A DNA stretch of 38,731 nt from Nonomuraea sp. MG754425 (GTDB taxonomy: Bacteria; Actinomycetota; Actinomycetes; Streptosporangiales; Streptosporangiaceae), in contig NZ_SSXE01000178.1 in assembly GCF_021699195.1 (NCBI RefSeq), positions 1 to 38,731 on the forward strand, read 5' to 3'. Position 1 is the first letter of the stretch; each line of letters begins with the position of its first letter. The notes beneath the pieces were generated by a model. It worked only from the letters and a program-made list of their open reading frames with translations. It did not search any database and had not been told where the DNA came from. Position numbers and translations under genes: made by a program. Below, piece after piece: positions 23,264-31,900 of the stretch.

Positions 23264-23479
23264 CTACCCGTTCGCGTGGGTGAGTTCGTAGCCGGCCTCT
23301 TCGACGGCGGCGCGCACGTCCTCGGTATCGAGGCCCTCGTCGCTGGTCACCGAGACCCTGCCGGTATCGACGTCCACCGAGACTGCGGTGACGCCGGCGA
23401 TGCGTTCGATCTCCTCGGTGACGAAGGCGGCGCAGTGTCCGCAGGTCATGCCGATGACGGTGTAGCTGCTCTCGGTCAT
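23264..23479 (-). CDS. copZ: Heavy-metal-associated copper chaperone (CopZ-like)
   Basis: 71 residues, one HMA domain with GMTCGHCAAFVTEEI near 10-24, the CxxC pair that binds Cu(I), and the expected beta-alpha-beta-beta-alpha-beta length. It would carry copper to an exporter or regulator in the cytoplasm, but no P-type ATPase or CsoR is present in this window. The ATG overlaps the stop of the NTF2-like gene by 4 nt, an unusual pairing. Confidence 0.92.
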   Translation of the reverse strand: MTESSYTVIGMTCGHCAAFVTEEIERIAGVTAVSVDVDTGRVSVTSDEGLDTEDVRAAVEEAGYELTHANG

Positions 23480-23916
23480 GCGGATGCGTCCCTTCCGTCG
23501 GATGCGGCGGGCGCCGCCTGGTCCGGGTCGGCGGCTGGGATGGTCCGGGTGAGCATGTGCGCTTCGCGCATCCGCCCGTCGGCGGCGAATCGCCCGAAGA
23601 AGCAGACCTCGATCGCGAGGTACTTGCCACGCCGCTGAACGTGCAGGGTGTAGCGGGCGGCGATCCGGTCACCGTTTGCGATGGCCTCATGCACCTCTGT
23701 CCGGTTGCTGGGCCGGGTCTTACGTATCGGGCGGGTGTGCGCGATGAGCTTGTCGCGGTCCATCCGGTGTCCGTCGGCGACCTGGACGATGTCCGGGGCG
23801 TGGTACCGGTCGAAGATCAGCGCCGGATCCTCGTCGCTCTGCATCAGCTCCTCGTGGAAGGACATGAAGAAGTCGGCGATGAACTGCTTCGGGTCGGTGC
23901 CGGCAAGTGTGCGCAT
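23476..23916 (-). CDS. NTF2/SnoaL-like protein upstream of CopZ
   Basis: 146 residues. KQFIADFFMSFHEELMQSDE starts the fold, then PALIFDRYHAPDIVQVADGHRMDRD and the strands IAARYTLHVQRRGKYLAIEVCFFG; the last ~20 residues are Ala/Asp-rich and probably disordered. GGGAGAGCC precedes the ATG at 23916. It is divergent from a TetR gene across an 81-bp region with a 17-bp palindrome, so it is probably a TetR target together with copZ. Ligand or reaction unknown. Confidence 0.85.
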   Translation of the reverse strand: MRTLAGTDPKQFIADFFMSFHEELMQSDEDPALIFDRYHAPDIVQVADGHRMDRDKLIAHTRPIRKTRPSNRTEVHEAIANGDRIAARYTLHVQRRGKYLAIEVCFFGRFAADGRMREAHMLTRTIPAADPDQAAPAASDGRDASA

Positions 23917-23944
23917 GGCTCTCCCGTTGACTGGGCGTACGATT

Positions 23945-23961
23945 TCTTACGCGCTGTAAGA
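23945..23961. promoter_or_regulatory. TetR operator candidate
   Basis: TCTTACgcgctGTAAGA is a perfect 6-bp inverted repeat with a 5-bp spacer between the divergent NTF2-like and TetR genes. A further half-site GTAAGAAA lies at 23991-23998, at the TetR start codon. It is probably the site of that regulator. Confidence 0.6.
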
Positions 23962-23997
23962 TATGCCGAGATCGACAACTTTGACAAGGTGTAAGAA

Positions 23998-24612
23998 ATG
24001 TTCTCGTCCCCGGTCCGCAACCGTCGCGCCGATGCCCGCCGCAGCAGGGCCGCCATCCTGGACGCCGCCGTCCAGATCCTCGACGCCCAGCCCGACGCCG
24101 GGATGGAAACGATCGCCGCGACCGCCGGCGTGACCCGCCAGACCGTCTACGCCCACTTCCCCTCACGAGAGCAGTTGCTGCTAGCGGTCGCCGACCGGAT
24201 CACCGAGGAGGTTGCCGCCGCCATCGACGCCACCGAACCCCAGGCCGGACCGGCCACCGACGCCCTGCTGCGCCTGCTCGACGCCAGCAATCAGACAGCT
24301 CACCGCTACCCCGCACTGCTGCAGAAAATCAGCACACTGCCGGTCAGTCCGCAAGCCGACCACGACCGGCATTCGCCTATCGCCGACCGGATCGGACAGG
24401 TGATCGAGCGCGGCCGGCAGACCGGAGAGTTCGACGACCAGCTCCCGCTCGGCTGGCTGGTCGCCGCCACCGTGAAGCTTGCCCACAGCGCAAGCGAGGA
24501 ACAGCAAGCCGGCCGGATGTCCAGCCAGGAAGCCGAACACGCGCTTCGCACCAGCGTGCTGCGCATGCTCGGTGCGGCCCCCGAAGACGACGGTTCATCG
24601 CGCTCTCGGTGA
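23998..24612 (+). CDS. TetR/AcrR-family regulator
   Basis: 204 residues. The N-terminal HTH spans about 10-57 (RSRAAILDAAVQILDAQPDA, then ETIAATAGVTRQTVYAHFPS). The C-terminal ligand domain has no specific signature; the segment LAHSASEEQQAGRMSSQEAE is polar. The ATG follows AAGGTG. It is divergent from the NTF2-like/copZ pair and likely represses it and itself through the palindrome at 23945-23961. Confidence 0.92.
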   Translation: MFSSPVRNRRADARRSRAAILDAAVQILDAQPDAGMETIAATAGVTRQTVYAHFPSREQLLLAVADRITEEVAAAIDATEPQAGPATDALLRLLDASNQTAHRYPALLQKISTLPVSPQADHDRHSPIADRIGQVIERGRQTGEFDDQLPLGWLVAATVKLAHSASEEQQAGRMSSQEAEHALRTSVLRMLGAAPEDDGSSRSR

Positions 24613-24693
24613 GCCCCAGCGGCCTTCGACCAGGCTGAGGAGTTCCTGCGCGATCAAGACCCGGCCCTACCTCCTCATCCCGGCAGGAGGCGA

Positions 24694-25320
24694 TCAGCCG
24701 GGCCCCAGCAAGCCGGTGAGCTCGGCGATCGCTCCGGCCGAGGGGTGGAAGCAGCGGCGCACGTTCTCGGTCTTCTTACGCAGGGACTCGGCCATCAGCA
24801 TCAGCAGGCTCGCGCCCGCCTCGCCCAGGTGGGTGAGGGCCGAATGGCGGAACTCGTGCAGATCCCAGCCGGTGCTCGGCCCGCCGAGCGCGGTGTGAGC
24901 ATCCAGCAGCGCGCGGGCCTGCCCGTACGACAGGCGGGCGCATCCGGTGTCGGGGCAGACATCGCGCGGCGCGACGACCTTGCCCGGGCCCGGACGACGG
25001 TGGGTGATCAACACCGGACCGCGGGTGCGGCCCTTCAACAGCCGTGCCGTCCCGGCATCCCAGAACGCCGCCTCCAGCACCACGCCCTCGCCCAGGTCGG
25101 TGACGAAGCGCTCCTCGGGGCGGAAGGCCGGCCTGCGCACGGTCGAGTGCAGGCCGTCCGCGCCGACGACCAGGTCGAAGCGGCGGGTGGGGCTCTTCTC
25201 GAAGGAGACGGCGACGCCGTTGGCGTCCTCGGTGAGCGAGGTGATGGTGTCGTCGAAGATACACTCGGTCCGGCTGGCCGTGACGTCGTAGAGCATGCTC
25301 GAGAGCTTGCTCTCATGCGC
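24694..25320 (-). pseudogene. In-frame chimera: FAD monooxygenase middle plus dead tyrosine recombinase C-terminus
   Basis: One open frame (200 residues from the ATG at 25296, open to about 25320) joins two unrelated families. The first part, from about 25320 through residue ~70, is the middle of a class A FAD monooxygenase (MLYDVTASRTECIFDDTI, FDLVVGADGLHSTVRR); its N-terminal FAD motif is absent. From about residue 72 it becomes a tyrosine recombinase C-terminal domain (AFWDAGTARLLKGRTRGPV, WDLHEFRHSALTHLGEAG). HxxR is kept at 147-150. The box III His position, nine residues before the nucleophile, is Arg173, and the nucleophile position is Cys182 (TGC at 24753-24751) where Tyr is expected. 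It cannot act as either enzyme. Confidence 0.75.
25291..25314. repeat. Adjacent palindromes at the monooxygenase breakpoint
   Basis: GAGCATGCTC (25291-25300, perfect) is followed directly by GAGAGCttGCTCTC (25301-25314). They sit at the 5' end of the truncated monooxygenase segment, where a recombination joint must lie. Confidence 0.5.
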
Positions 25321-25570
25321 GCTTGGCCGCGGAAGTCGGCGGAGTGGCCGCCGCCGCGCAGCGAGGTACGGTGAGGTGATCGCGGAGCACCCCGACGCGA
25401 CACTCAGGGAGATCGCTCAGGTGGCGGGCATGGGCTCCAGGGCGGTGACGACCACGCAGTGGGCGGAGTTCGCGAAGGACGTGCCGCCGCCTTGCCTGGC
25501 TTCCAGATTCCTCTCGCTCGTCCAAGTGTCCGGCAGATGTCCGGCCAGTGCCCTGGCATAGCCAGCTCCT
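25321..25570 (+). pseudogene. HTH regulator scrap
   Basis: Around 25360-25435 the plus strand reads ARYGEVIAEHPDATLREIAQ then VAGMGS, which resembles the HTH of ParB/StrR-like regulators (EHPDASLREIA...VG). Coding character is lost on both sides, so I regard it as a fragment. Nothing else credible was seen between the chimera and the acetyltransferase. Confidence 0.35.
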
Positions 25571-25627
25571 GTGACGCAGAGTCTGAACATGCGTCCACGG
25601 GCCCAGGACGAAAGGTCATGCGAGCCG

Positions 25628-26164
25628 ATGAAGCCCACGTGTTCCCTGCTGCCGGTGCGAAGGGGTGATCTCCCGTTCGTGAGTGAGCTGGGCAATGGTG
25701 ACGAAGTGGACAACCCCTTCATGTGGTTCGGCTGGTACGACCCGGAGCGATTTCACCGCCGCTGGGAGGAGAGCGGGCTGCTTGGCGAGGACCTCGGCAT
25801 GCTGCTCATCCACGCCGAGAAGGACCGGGTCGGCTTCGTCTCCTGGGTCAGGCAGGTCACCACCCGGGTCCCCCTCTCGTTCTGCTACGACCTGGGGATT
25901 GCCGTCGCCCCCGCGTTCCGCAGCCAGGGGTACGGCACGCAGGCCCACCAACTGCTGGCGCGCTACCTGTTCGAGCACACGACGTGCAACCGGGTTCAGG
26001 CCCGCACCGAGACGACGAACCTGGCCGAGCAACGGACCCTGGAGAAGGCCGGCTTCCTTCGGGAAGGCACGATCCGCGGTCTCACCTGGCGCGCGGGTCA
26101 GTGGCGCGACCACGTGATCTACAGCATCCTGCGAACCGACCTGATCACCCCGCCGAAGCCCTGA
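25628..26164 (+). CDS. GNAT-family N-acetyltransferase (RimJ/RimL type)
   Basis: 178 residues from the ATG at 25628; a GTG at 25571 and ATG at 25589 are in frame but add a non-conserved leader. GNAT motifs: N-terminal RRGDLPFVSELG, motif A with the acetyl-CoA pyrophosphate loop GIAVAPAFRSQGYGTQAHQLL near 98-118, and motif B RTETTNLAEQRTLEKAGFLREG with the typical Asn-Glu-Arg series of RimJ-like proteins. It would acetylate a protein N-terminus or a small amine. It stands alone among decayed sequences, and the ribosome site is weak (AAAGG 15 nt upstream). Confidence 0.85.
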   Translation: MKPTCSLLPVRRGDLPFVSELGNGDEVDNPFMWFGWYDPERFHRRWEESGLLGEDLGMLLIHAEKDRVGFVSWVRQVTTRVPLSFCYDLGIAVAPAFRSQGYGTQAHQLLARYLFEHTTCNRVQARTETTNLAEQRTLEKAGFLREGTIRGLTWRAGQWRDHVIYSILRTDLITPPKP

Positions 26165-26199
26165 GCTTCTCCGCCTTGCACGGGGGCGCCCCGTCCCGA

Positions 26200-26463
26200 A
26201 TGAGGCCGCTCTCTGCGGAGGAAGGAGCGGCTGATCTTGCAAGGACCCTCAGGAGGGTCCCTGACGTGCTCGCCCCACCGTCGTCGATCACCGCGCCCAC
26301 CTCGATCGTGCACGGCGACCAGGACCCGGTCTGTCCACTCGGTCACGGCGAGGCCCTGGCTGCCGCGATTCCAGGCGCAGTACTCCACGTCGTGCCCGGA
26401 ATGTGCCATGTCATGACTACACCCGGCCTGCCGGAGGAGGTCGCCGACCTGATCCGGCTGTGA
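26200..26463 (+). pseudogene. Alpha/beta-hydrolase C-terminal fragment
   Basis: The frame reads APTSIVHGDQDPVCPLGHGE and AIPGAVLHVVPGMCHVM, the last third of an alpha/beta-hydrolase with the catalytic-acid region (GDQDP) and catalytic His (GMCH, usually GMGH). The nucleophile elbow and first ~180 residues are missing, and an ATG at 26200 is not a plausible native start. Remnant of a deleted gene. Confidence 0.7.
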
Positions 26464-26661
26464 CCCGCCTTGCCACGAGCGAGATCGTACCGATGAACAC
26501 GAGACGGAAATCGCCCTCAACCCTCAGATGGGCAGCCAACGCCACCCACATCAGTGGGGATGGACCATCAGCGGTGATCGCCTTGCAGGAAGGCTGCACG
26601 GCGCGGCGACCGGCGTCGGTAGCATCGTGCCGCAGACGGCGATCTCGACAAGGTGGATGTG

Positions 26662-28119
26662 ATGTACCTGATCTACCGGTCGTGGGACCAGGGCGTCCTC
26701 GGCAAGCACGTACGGCACCTGCCCGAACCCACCGTGCTGCTCTGGGTGCGCAGAATGTGGGCCGACGTCATGGCGGCGATCTCCGGCCTCGAGGAGGAGC
26801 GTGCGTCCGCCACCGCCCACAGTCTGCTCACCGACGAACTCGGCGCCAGCGTCTACGGGCTCGCCCACCTGTTCCTCGGCGGCGGGCCGCCCCCGCAGAG
26901 TATGCGGGAGGTGCGCACGCTGGCGCACACCCGGCTACCGGACACCGAGCAGTGCAACGCCGACGAGCAGAGCCTGCGCGTCCTGGCCAACGGCCTGACC
27001 TACGAGGTGGCGTACTACCTCCTCGACGACGACGCCGCGGCGGCCAGACCGCAACGCTGGTCCTATCCGCTGCACCAGGGCCCGTTACCGCACACCCCGC
27101 CGCCAGGCCCGGTGTCACGTCCCAGCGGTGCCGGCACCGGTTTTGTCTGCCCGGTCCCGCCGGTGCGCCTGACGTCGCAACCGCCCTCCGGGCCTGGCAC
27201 GAGCTACGCCCTCCTGCTCACCTGCCGGTCCGTGCACTACAGTGTCGGTTGGGACCCTCCCTACGTCCTGCCCGGTGTCCGCATCCCGCACCTCGGCGCC
27301 GCACTGCGCGAGATCGCCGCACCCGCCGCCGACTGGCCGCTGGAACTGCGAGTGCTGCGCGCGCTGGTCGCGCCTGGCGAGAACGGCATCGGCCCCGCGC
27401 TGCAGCGCTGCACACGGTGGCCCGGCTACTCCTCGCCGCAGGCGCAGGACAGCGGGTTCGTACACATCGAATCCCACGAAGACGCCCTGCGGGTGATCGA
27501 GTCCTCTTCCCCGGCGCAGGCCGAGCGCCATGTGGTCACCGTCGGCGAGCATGCCGCGCAACTCTCGATCGGCACCGGGTTCGGCGACTTCGAGCAGTGG
27601 TTCCTCTTCGACGACGTATGGGCCGCTGCCCAGACCGACCTGGCCCTCTCGCTGGTCCACTACGGCTACCACTGGGATCCGCTGTGCCAACGCCGGCACG
27701 TGGGCTGGGCACCATGCTCCGACAACCGCATCCGCTACCACGCCACCACCACCCCGGACGGACAGGTGAACGTGGCCATCGCCGAACCCGAGCCCGACCA
27801 GACGATGGTGGTCATGCCACTACCGGCCCATGAGGATCAACCGGCAACCACCACGAGCACGGTCGAGGACGCGGTCGTGGAGATCCTGCTGCACCAGCCC
27901 ACACCTGACACGTTCACCTTCGGCCACTTCTCCATCCCGCGCGGGCCCGGCGGGCACGCACGAGCGCGGGCACTGGCCCGCCGCATCCGTGCTGACCTGC
28001 GAGCCGCGGGCATCGTCACCACAGCCGGCTGGCTGCCCGCCGACCGGCCGAACGGCAAAACCTTCCTGCGCACGCTCGGCACCATGCACCCGCCCAAGCC
28101 CCGCCACGGCGCCGGATGA
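26662..28119 (+). CDS. Large uncharacterised protein
   Basis: 485 residues from the ATG at 26662, with AAGG 8 nt upstream; GTG at 26653 is possible. It begins MYLIYRSWDQGVLGKHVRHL, with no signal peptide and no membrane segment. The N-terminal ~115 residues are helical, then a Pro-rich stretch (about 130-175), a middle with several aromatic/Trp segments (VHYSVGWDPPYVLPGVRIPH, LVHYGYHWDPLC), an acidic Thr-rich linker near 385-400, and a C-terminal ~85 residues with basic helix HARARALARRIRADLRAAG and WLPADRPNGKTFLRTLG, possibly nucleic-acid binding. I do not recognise the family. Third-position GC is as in its neighbours, so it looks resident and expressed. Confidence 0.75.
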   Translation: MYLIYRSWDQGVLGKHVRHLPEPTVLLWVRRMWADVMAAISGLEEERASATAHSLLTDELGASVYGLAHLFLGGGPPPQSMREVRTLAHTRLPDTEQCNADEQSLRVLANGLTYEVAYYLLDDDAAAARPQRWSYPLHQGPLPHTPPPGPVSRPSGAGTGFVCPVPPVRLTSQPPSGPGTSYALLLTCRSVHYSVGWDPPYVLPGVRIPHLGAALREIAAPAADWPLELRVLRALVAPGENGIGPALQRCTRWPGYSSPQAQDSGFVHIESHEDALRVIESSSPAQAERHVVTVGEHAAQLSIGTGFGDFEQWFLFDDVWAAAQTDLALSLVHYGYHWDPLCQRRHVGWAPCSDNRIRYHATTTPDGQVNVAIAEPEPDQTMVVMPLPAHEDQPATTTSTVEDAVVEILLHQPTPDTFTFGHFSIPRGPGGHARARALARRIRADLRAAGIVTTAGWLPADRPNGKTFLRTLGTMHPPKPRHGAG

Positions 28120-28434
28120 GCTCAGTTGCCGCCGTCTCCATGGTCCGGCACGCCCTCGCCTCGCTCCCCCGGAGTTCGACCCTGTCGGCAAGACCGAGCG
28201 ATGGCGGCGCATCCACGACCACGGTGTCGAAGCCCCTTGGGCAGGTGCCTGGACCTAGCGATCGTCGATGACACCGGCCCCGCCTGCCACGCCGTGCCCG
28301 GCCTCATGTCCGGGCTTTCCGGTGGTACGCCACGGTGAGCCTCGACCGCGATGGCTATGTTGATGATTTGCATTCCCGAGGAGAGTCAGCCGGTCTACCG
28401 GAGCGGGCTTCACGCTCTCGCCGACCCGCTGGCG
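28120..28434. other. Gene-poor stretch
   Basis: No intact gene. A plus-strand scrap ending at the stop near 28256 reads EFDPVGKTERWRRIHDHGVE and could be the tail of a lost gene. A plus-strand frame from about 28351 to 28767 is open but overlaps the better supported minus-strand remnant. Confidence 0.4.
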
Positions 28435-28782
28435 CTACCGGTCGAGAATTGGCTTTCCCCCGGAGAGAAGGAGCTGGTTCGTGGCATCGACTTTTCGCCA
28501 CCACCCGGAGTTTTTCTGACCTTCCATGCGTGGCAAGGCAAAGAACTCCGGCCTACGTCTCAATGGCCGGGCGACCCGAGGAAGTGCGTCAAACGCATCC
28601 TGCTTGCCCGGGTGGATCTCGGCGTACCGGATCCTGATGCGGACCGCCGAAGACCCCTCATGCCGAGCCGGCTCCGGTGCCGCCCACAGCTCGATCCACG
28701 CGTCGACGTTTTTCTCTTCCAGCAGTCGGAAGAAGGTGTATACCTTCGCGATGTTGTCATTCTGTGAAATCCGGGACGCCAT
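28435..28782 (-). pseudogene. Truncated NTF2/SnoaL-like gene
   Basis: From the ATG at 28782 (AAGG 4 nt upstream) the first 35 residues, MASRISQNDNIAKVYTFFRL then EEKNVDAWIELWA, match the N-terminal helices of NTF2-like proteins. After about 28677 the family pattern (acidic, Tyr/Pro-rich strands) stops, and the remaining ~80 residues (VRIRIRYAEIHPGKQDAFDA, later Arg-rich) do not belong to it. A recombination joint near 28677 is the likely cause. Confidence 0.5.
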
Positions 28783-28964
28783 CCTGCCTTGATTCTCATC
28801 GGTCGCGTTCGCTGTTGCGCGCTCGAAGCACGAGGGGCGAAACATTCTAATGGCTCACTCTGAAACAGCGCTGAATTCTCGCTGAATGACTTTTGATATT
28901 GCCCGCCGATCTTTGCCGTGCCTACACTCCATCCGACAGTCCGGCCGATTGACTTCTGGCGAAC

Positions 28965-31900
28965 GTGAGGCTGAATTTCGTGTTACGAAGGCTGACCGCG
29001 TTATCCGCGGCATTCGTGCTGTCGACCGGTATGTTGGTCGCCGTCGAGGCCGCCGCGACGGCGGCGGCACCGCAGGACCAGGTGGCCCCGACCGAGGAGG
29101 CGGCCACTGCGAGGGCTCGCCAGTCGGGCATCAGGGTCGAGGTCTTGTCCAGGAGGAGCGAGAGCCGGGAGGTTTTCGCCAACCCCGACGGCACCTTCAC
29201 CGCGGTGGAGCACCTGCGCCCGGTCCGGGTCAGGCAGGACGGCGGATGGGTGACGCCAGATCCCACCATGGCCAGGCGCCCCGATGGCTCCATCGGGCCG
29301 CGGGCGACGGCGGTGGGCCTGTCGGTGTCCGGCGGCGGTGCGGACACGCCGTTGGCCCGACTGTCATACGCGGGTCGCGCGCTGGCGCTGACCTGGCCTG
29401 GCCGCCTGCCCGAGCCCGAGCTGCGCGCGGAAACCGCCGTGTACGCCGAGGTGATGCCGGGGATCGACCTGATCGTCCGGGCTGACGTGGACGGATTCGC
29501 GCACACGCTCGTGGTCAAGGATCAGGTGGCGGCGGCGAACCCCGCGCTGGCGAAGCTGACGTTCGGCCTTCGCGCCGACGGCCTGTCCGTGGGCAAGCAA
29601 GGCGACGGGCGTCTCACCGCGACCGATCGCGCGGCAGGCGGTCCGGTCTTCGAGGCGCCTGGCGCGATCATGTGGGACTCAGGGACGGACCAGGGGAACA
29701 ACCTGGTCAAGGGCCCCTCGCCGCTCTCGAAGGTGGCCGAGATGCATACGGCGGTCGAGGACGGCGGCCTCACCCTGACTCCCGACATGAGCCTGCTCAA
29801 CGACCCGGGCACCTCGTTCCCCGTCTACATCGACCCGGTGTGGAAGACGGTCAAGGCCTCGGCCTGGACGTATGTGTCGCGGGCGCATCCCGGCGACTCG
29901 TACTACAAGTTCGGCGGCGCTTCGACGGCGGGCATGGGGTTGTGTGAGGGTGACAGCGCCTGCGTGCCCTCGGATGTCAAGCGCCTGTTCTACCGCATGC
30001 CGACCAGCGCGTACGCCGGAAAGTACATCGTCTCGGCCACCTTCACCGCCCGCGAGACGTGGTCGTACTCCTGCGAGAGCAGGACGGTGCAGCTCTGGCG
30101 GACCAAGGGCTTCACCGAGAACTCCACCTGGAACTCCACCGCCGACAACTGGCTGGACCACCTCGACTCCAGGGACGTGGCCAAGGGCTGGGGGGCTGCC
30201 TGCGAGGCGGGCGACGTGGAGTTCGACGCGCTCGCTGCGGTCAAGGCGGCGGCCGCGGGCGGCTGGTCCACGACGACGTTCGGGCTCAAGGCGTCGAACG
30301 AGGGTGACCGCTACGCGTGGAAGCGCTTCGCCGACGACGCCTACCTGACGGTCAACTACAACACCCCGCCGCCGCAGCCCAAGATGTCGAACCTGTCCAT
30401 GAACCCGGGCGGCCGGTGCGTGCACGACAATCCGCCGGCGGTGAACGTCCCGCCTGAGCTCAAGGCCGTCCTTTACGACGCCGACTCGGGGGACGCGAAG
30501 AAGGTCTACGCGGAGTTCAGGGCCGTCTGGGACGGCGAGGTGAAATGGGAGTCCGCGAGAATCGGCCCGCTGACCACGGGATCGGTCTTCAAGGTGAAAA
30601 TGCCGTCCACCATCCCGCAGAGGAAGACCCTGTCCTGGGCGGTCCGCACCTATGACGGCTACCAGTACAGCCCGTGGAGCTTCGCGGGCAGCGCGACCGC
30701 CTGCTACTTCACCTACGACGCGAGCGTCCCCGCGGCCCCGGTCGTGACGTCGGCCGACTACCCCGAGTCCATCGGCGAGGAGCCCGACCCGTGGTACGAC
30801 GGCGTCGGCAGGTACGGCCGCTTCACCGCCGACTCCGCCGCCAACGATGTCACGAGGTACGTCTTCGAGGTCGACGGCAAGCTGATCGAGCGCAGGCCGG
30901 CCACCCCGGGCGGCCCGGTGACTCTGGACATCGCCCCCGCCCACTCCGGGCCCAACTCCATCGGCGTGCAGGCGTTCGACGCCGCGAACAACTACAGCGC
31001 GATCCGCGGCTACCTCTTCAAGGTGAAGGCGGGCTCACCGGCCAGGGCCGAGTGGGCGCTCGACGATCCGGAGGGCGCCACCCAGCTCGCGGAAGCCACC
31101 GGCGCCTTCCCAGCCGCGGCGCACGGCGACGTGACACTCGGCCTGGACGGTGTCGCCGGCACCGCGATGCAGGTCAACGGTGCGACCGGGTACGCGAGCA
31201 CCGCGGGGCCCGTCCTCGACACCACCAAGAGCTTCTCGGTCTCGGCATGGGCCCGCCTACCCGAGGGCAAGCAGGCCAGGGCCGGCGTGGTCACCACCCA
31301 GATCGGCGCCGTCCGCCCAGCCTTCGAACTGTACTATTCGGCGTCGTACGATCGGTGGATCTTCAACCGGTTCAGCTCGAACACCGCCGACGCCACGATC
31401 ACCAGGGCCACGGGCACGGCGTCGCCGCAGGGCGGCGAGTGGGCGCACCTGGTCGGCGTGTACGACGCGGTGGCCAAGGAGATCAAGCTCTACGTCAACG
31501 GCAGGCTCCAGCAGGCCACGCCGTTCACGACGCCGTGGAACGCGACCGGCGTGCTGCAGATCGGCGCCGGCGCCTATGACGCGCTGCCCCGCTCGTTCTT
31601 CTCCGGAGAGATCGACGACGTCAGGGCCTTCGACCGCATCGTCACCGAGGAGGAGGCCAGTGAGCTGTTCACCCGGCATCCGGTGGTCAAGGGCCGGTGG
31701 AAACTGAACGACGCGGCCTCCGCCGTCCGCCAGGCCACGGTCCACTGGACGCTTGACGAGGCCGCGGGCGCCACGCGGGCGGAGGATGCCTTGGGTCGGT
31801 ACCCGGCGGGCAAGTCCGGTGGCGTCGCGTTCGGCGGCGCGGGGAAGGTCGGCACGTCCGCCCGCCTCGACGGGGTGGACGGACACCTGCGGACCACGGA

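Noticed and set aside
26403..27833. 476-residue plus-strand frame overlapping the 485-aa gene
   Set aside because: Arg/Pro/Ala-rich shadow without motifs; the other frame has the ribosome site and protein-like composition.
28351..28767. 138-residue plus-strand frame
   Set aside because: Overlaps the NTF2-like remnant on the minus strand, has no convincing ribosome site, and its last third is antisense to the recognisable NTF2 N-terminus; the first 80 residues remain possible but unproven.
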